Origin: CAZXNF01 sp050741255
GTDB lineage: Bacteria > Pseudomonadota > Gammaproteobacteria > Burkholderiales > SG8-41
Length of the DNA: 13,668 nt
Reading direction: 5' to 3'
Assembly (NCBI GenBank): GCA_050741255.1
Contig: JBOIEQ010000116.1
Coordinates: forward strand, 1 to 13,668
A model generated the notes under the pieces. The model made no database searches and was not told where the DNA came from. It was given only the letters and a program-made list of their open reading frames with translations. Position numbers and translations under genes: made by a program. Of this stretch, positions 13,032 through 13,668 are shown one piece after another. Within the stretch, counting starts at the first letter, position 1; every line of letters begins with the position of its first letter.

Positions 13032-13668
13032 TCAGACCGGCGCCGCCTCGGACTGCGGATGGTGTTGCTGCCACCACGCGGCCAGTTCCGCGCAGGTCAT
13101 GAAGAACACCCCGGGCCGGCGCTGCATGTAATTCAGAAACTCATCGACCACGCGGGCACGGCTCGCACGCCCCGAGCCGGAATCCCCCCGCGCGTGCAGC
13201 GTCAGGTTCACGAACAGGCCGTCGCCGTAAATGGCGTCGAACTCTTCTTTCCAGGTCTTGATGACGCGGTCGTGGCTGTGGCGGGGGCCGTAGAGCGTGG
13301 AATCGTCCAGCATCTGGATGGACGGCAGCTCCACGATTTCCTTGCCGCCTTCGGTGCGCATGACGTACGGCAGGTCGTCGTCCTGGAAGCTGCTGTCGTA
13401 GCGGTAGCCGAGTCCGGCCAGGTGGCCGAGCGTAGCCGGCGACAGCAGCCCCATGGGCGCACGCCAGCCGACCGGCGCGCGGCCGGCGATCTTGGTCAGC
13501 GCGGCGTGCGCCTTGGCCAGCGTCGCCGCCTCCGCGTCGCCGAGTTTGCTGTGGTCCTCGAAGGCGTAGCCGCGGGCGGCGATCTCATGCCCGTCCTTCA
13601 CCGCGGCTTCCACCACGCCCGGATTGTTCTCGGCGTCGAGCGCCGGCACGAAACACGTCGTTTTAAGG
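13032..13668 (-). CDS. Polysaccharide deacetylase-like (NodB-fold) protein, C-terminal part; metal His missing
   Basis: About 211 visible residues; the 5' end lies beyond the window (the frame reads LKTTCFV before PALDAENNP, matching the TTFFVPG strand of NodB proteins). NodB-fold landmarks: GHEIAARGYAFEDH (13590-13549), WRAPMGLLSP (13463-13434), and LTLHARGDSGSGRASR, whose histidine is at 13196-13194. In active enzymes, the first region holds two metal-binding histidines (HxxxH, HHGWTH in the paralogue at 5145-5987); here those positions are Arg (13574-13572) and Phe (13562-13560). Either the subgroup uses different ligands, such as the nearby EDH, or it is not a metal-dependent deacetylase. 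It precedes a Bug gene and the CMD-KPR fusion, mirroring the deacetylase-hydrolase-Bug order at 3353-5987. The missing N-terminus holds the first motif and any signal peptide. Confidence 0.78.
   Translation of the reverse strand, partial: LKTTCFVPALDAENNPGVVEAAVKDGHEIAARGYAFEDHSKLGDAEAATLAKAHAALTKIAGRAPVGWRAPMGLLSPATLGHLAGLGYRYDSSFQDDDLPYVMRTEGGKEIVELPSIQMLDDSTLYGPRHSHDRVIKTWKEEFDAIYGDGLFVNLTLHARGDSGSGRASRARVVDEFLNYMQRRPGVFFMTCAELAAWWQQHHPQSEAAPV

Noticed and set aside
11281..13131. 616-codon open frame on the plus strand opposite the CMD-KPR and Bug genes
   Set aside because: It is antisense to two well-supported genes, is rich in Arg/His/Gly as expected from GC-rich complementary frames, has no recognisable domain and crosses a gene boundary.

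Overview
The window is GC-rich (about 65% by eye), densely packed bacterial DNA. It carries four Bug/TctC-family periplasmic solute-binding proteins in about 10 kb. That expansion is a hallmark of Burkholderiales and related Betaproteobacteria, so a chromosomal segment from such a lineage is the best guess. I see no rRNA, tRNA, phage, transposase, CRISPR array or transcriptional regulator.

Layout: (1) 1-409, the 3' end of an SCP-x-like thiolase, followed by a perfect 10-bp hairpin. (2) 504-1073, a Tat-exported methionine-R-sulfoxide reductase (MsrB type). (3) 1220-1714, a GNAT acetyltransferase, tail to tail with (4) 1718-2920 (-), an unrecognised five-helix membrane protein. (5) 2952-3011, an isolated REP-like inverted repeat. 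(6) 3028-8619 (-), a seven-gene run transcribed leftward: Bug SBP, alpha/beta hydrolase, SDR oxidoreductase, NodB-type deacetylase, second alpha/beta hydrolase, second Bug SBP and a small lower-GC ORF. Gaps are 0-21 bp and there are two 4-nt start/stop overlaps. (7) 8620-8792, a divergent promoter region. (8) 8793-10341 (+), a CMD-fold protein and a third Bug SBP. (9) 10351-10419, a REPIN-like double hairpin filling the convergent gap. (10) 10426-13668 (-), a CMD-ketopantoate-reductase fusion, a fourth Bug SBP and a second NodB-type protein cut by the window edge.

The central theme is a set of modules, each pairing a periplasmic carboxylate/amide-type binding protein with hydrolytic and redox enzymes. 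The same ingredients recur: Bug four times, alpha/beta hydrolase twice, NodB deacetylase twice, CMD-fold protein twice. Inference: this is a catabolic island for uptake and ring or ester/amide cleavage of an unidentified organic acid, possibly finished by a thiolase such as the one at the left edge. No TctA/TctB membrane permease is visible, so the binding proteins must work with permeases elsewhere.

Most unusual items: the CMD-KPR fusion (537 aa, TTG start); the second deacetylase-like protein lacking both metal-binding histidines; the REPIN whose two arms differ only by compensatory changes; and the modular duplication itself.
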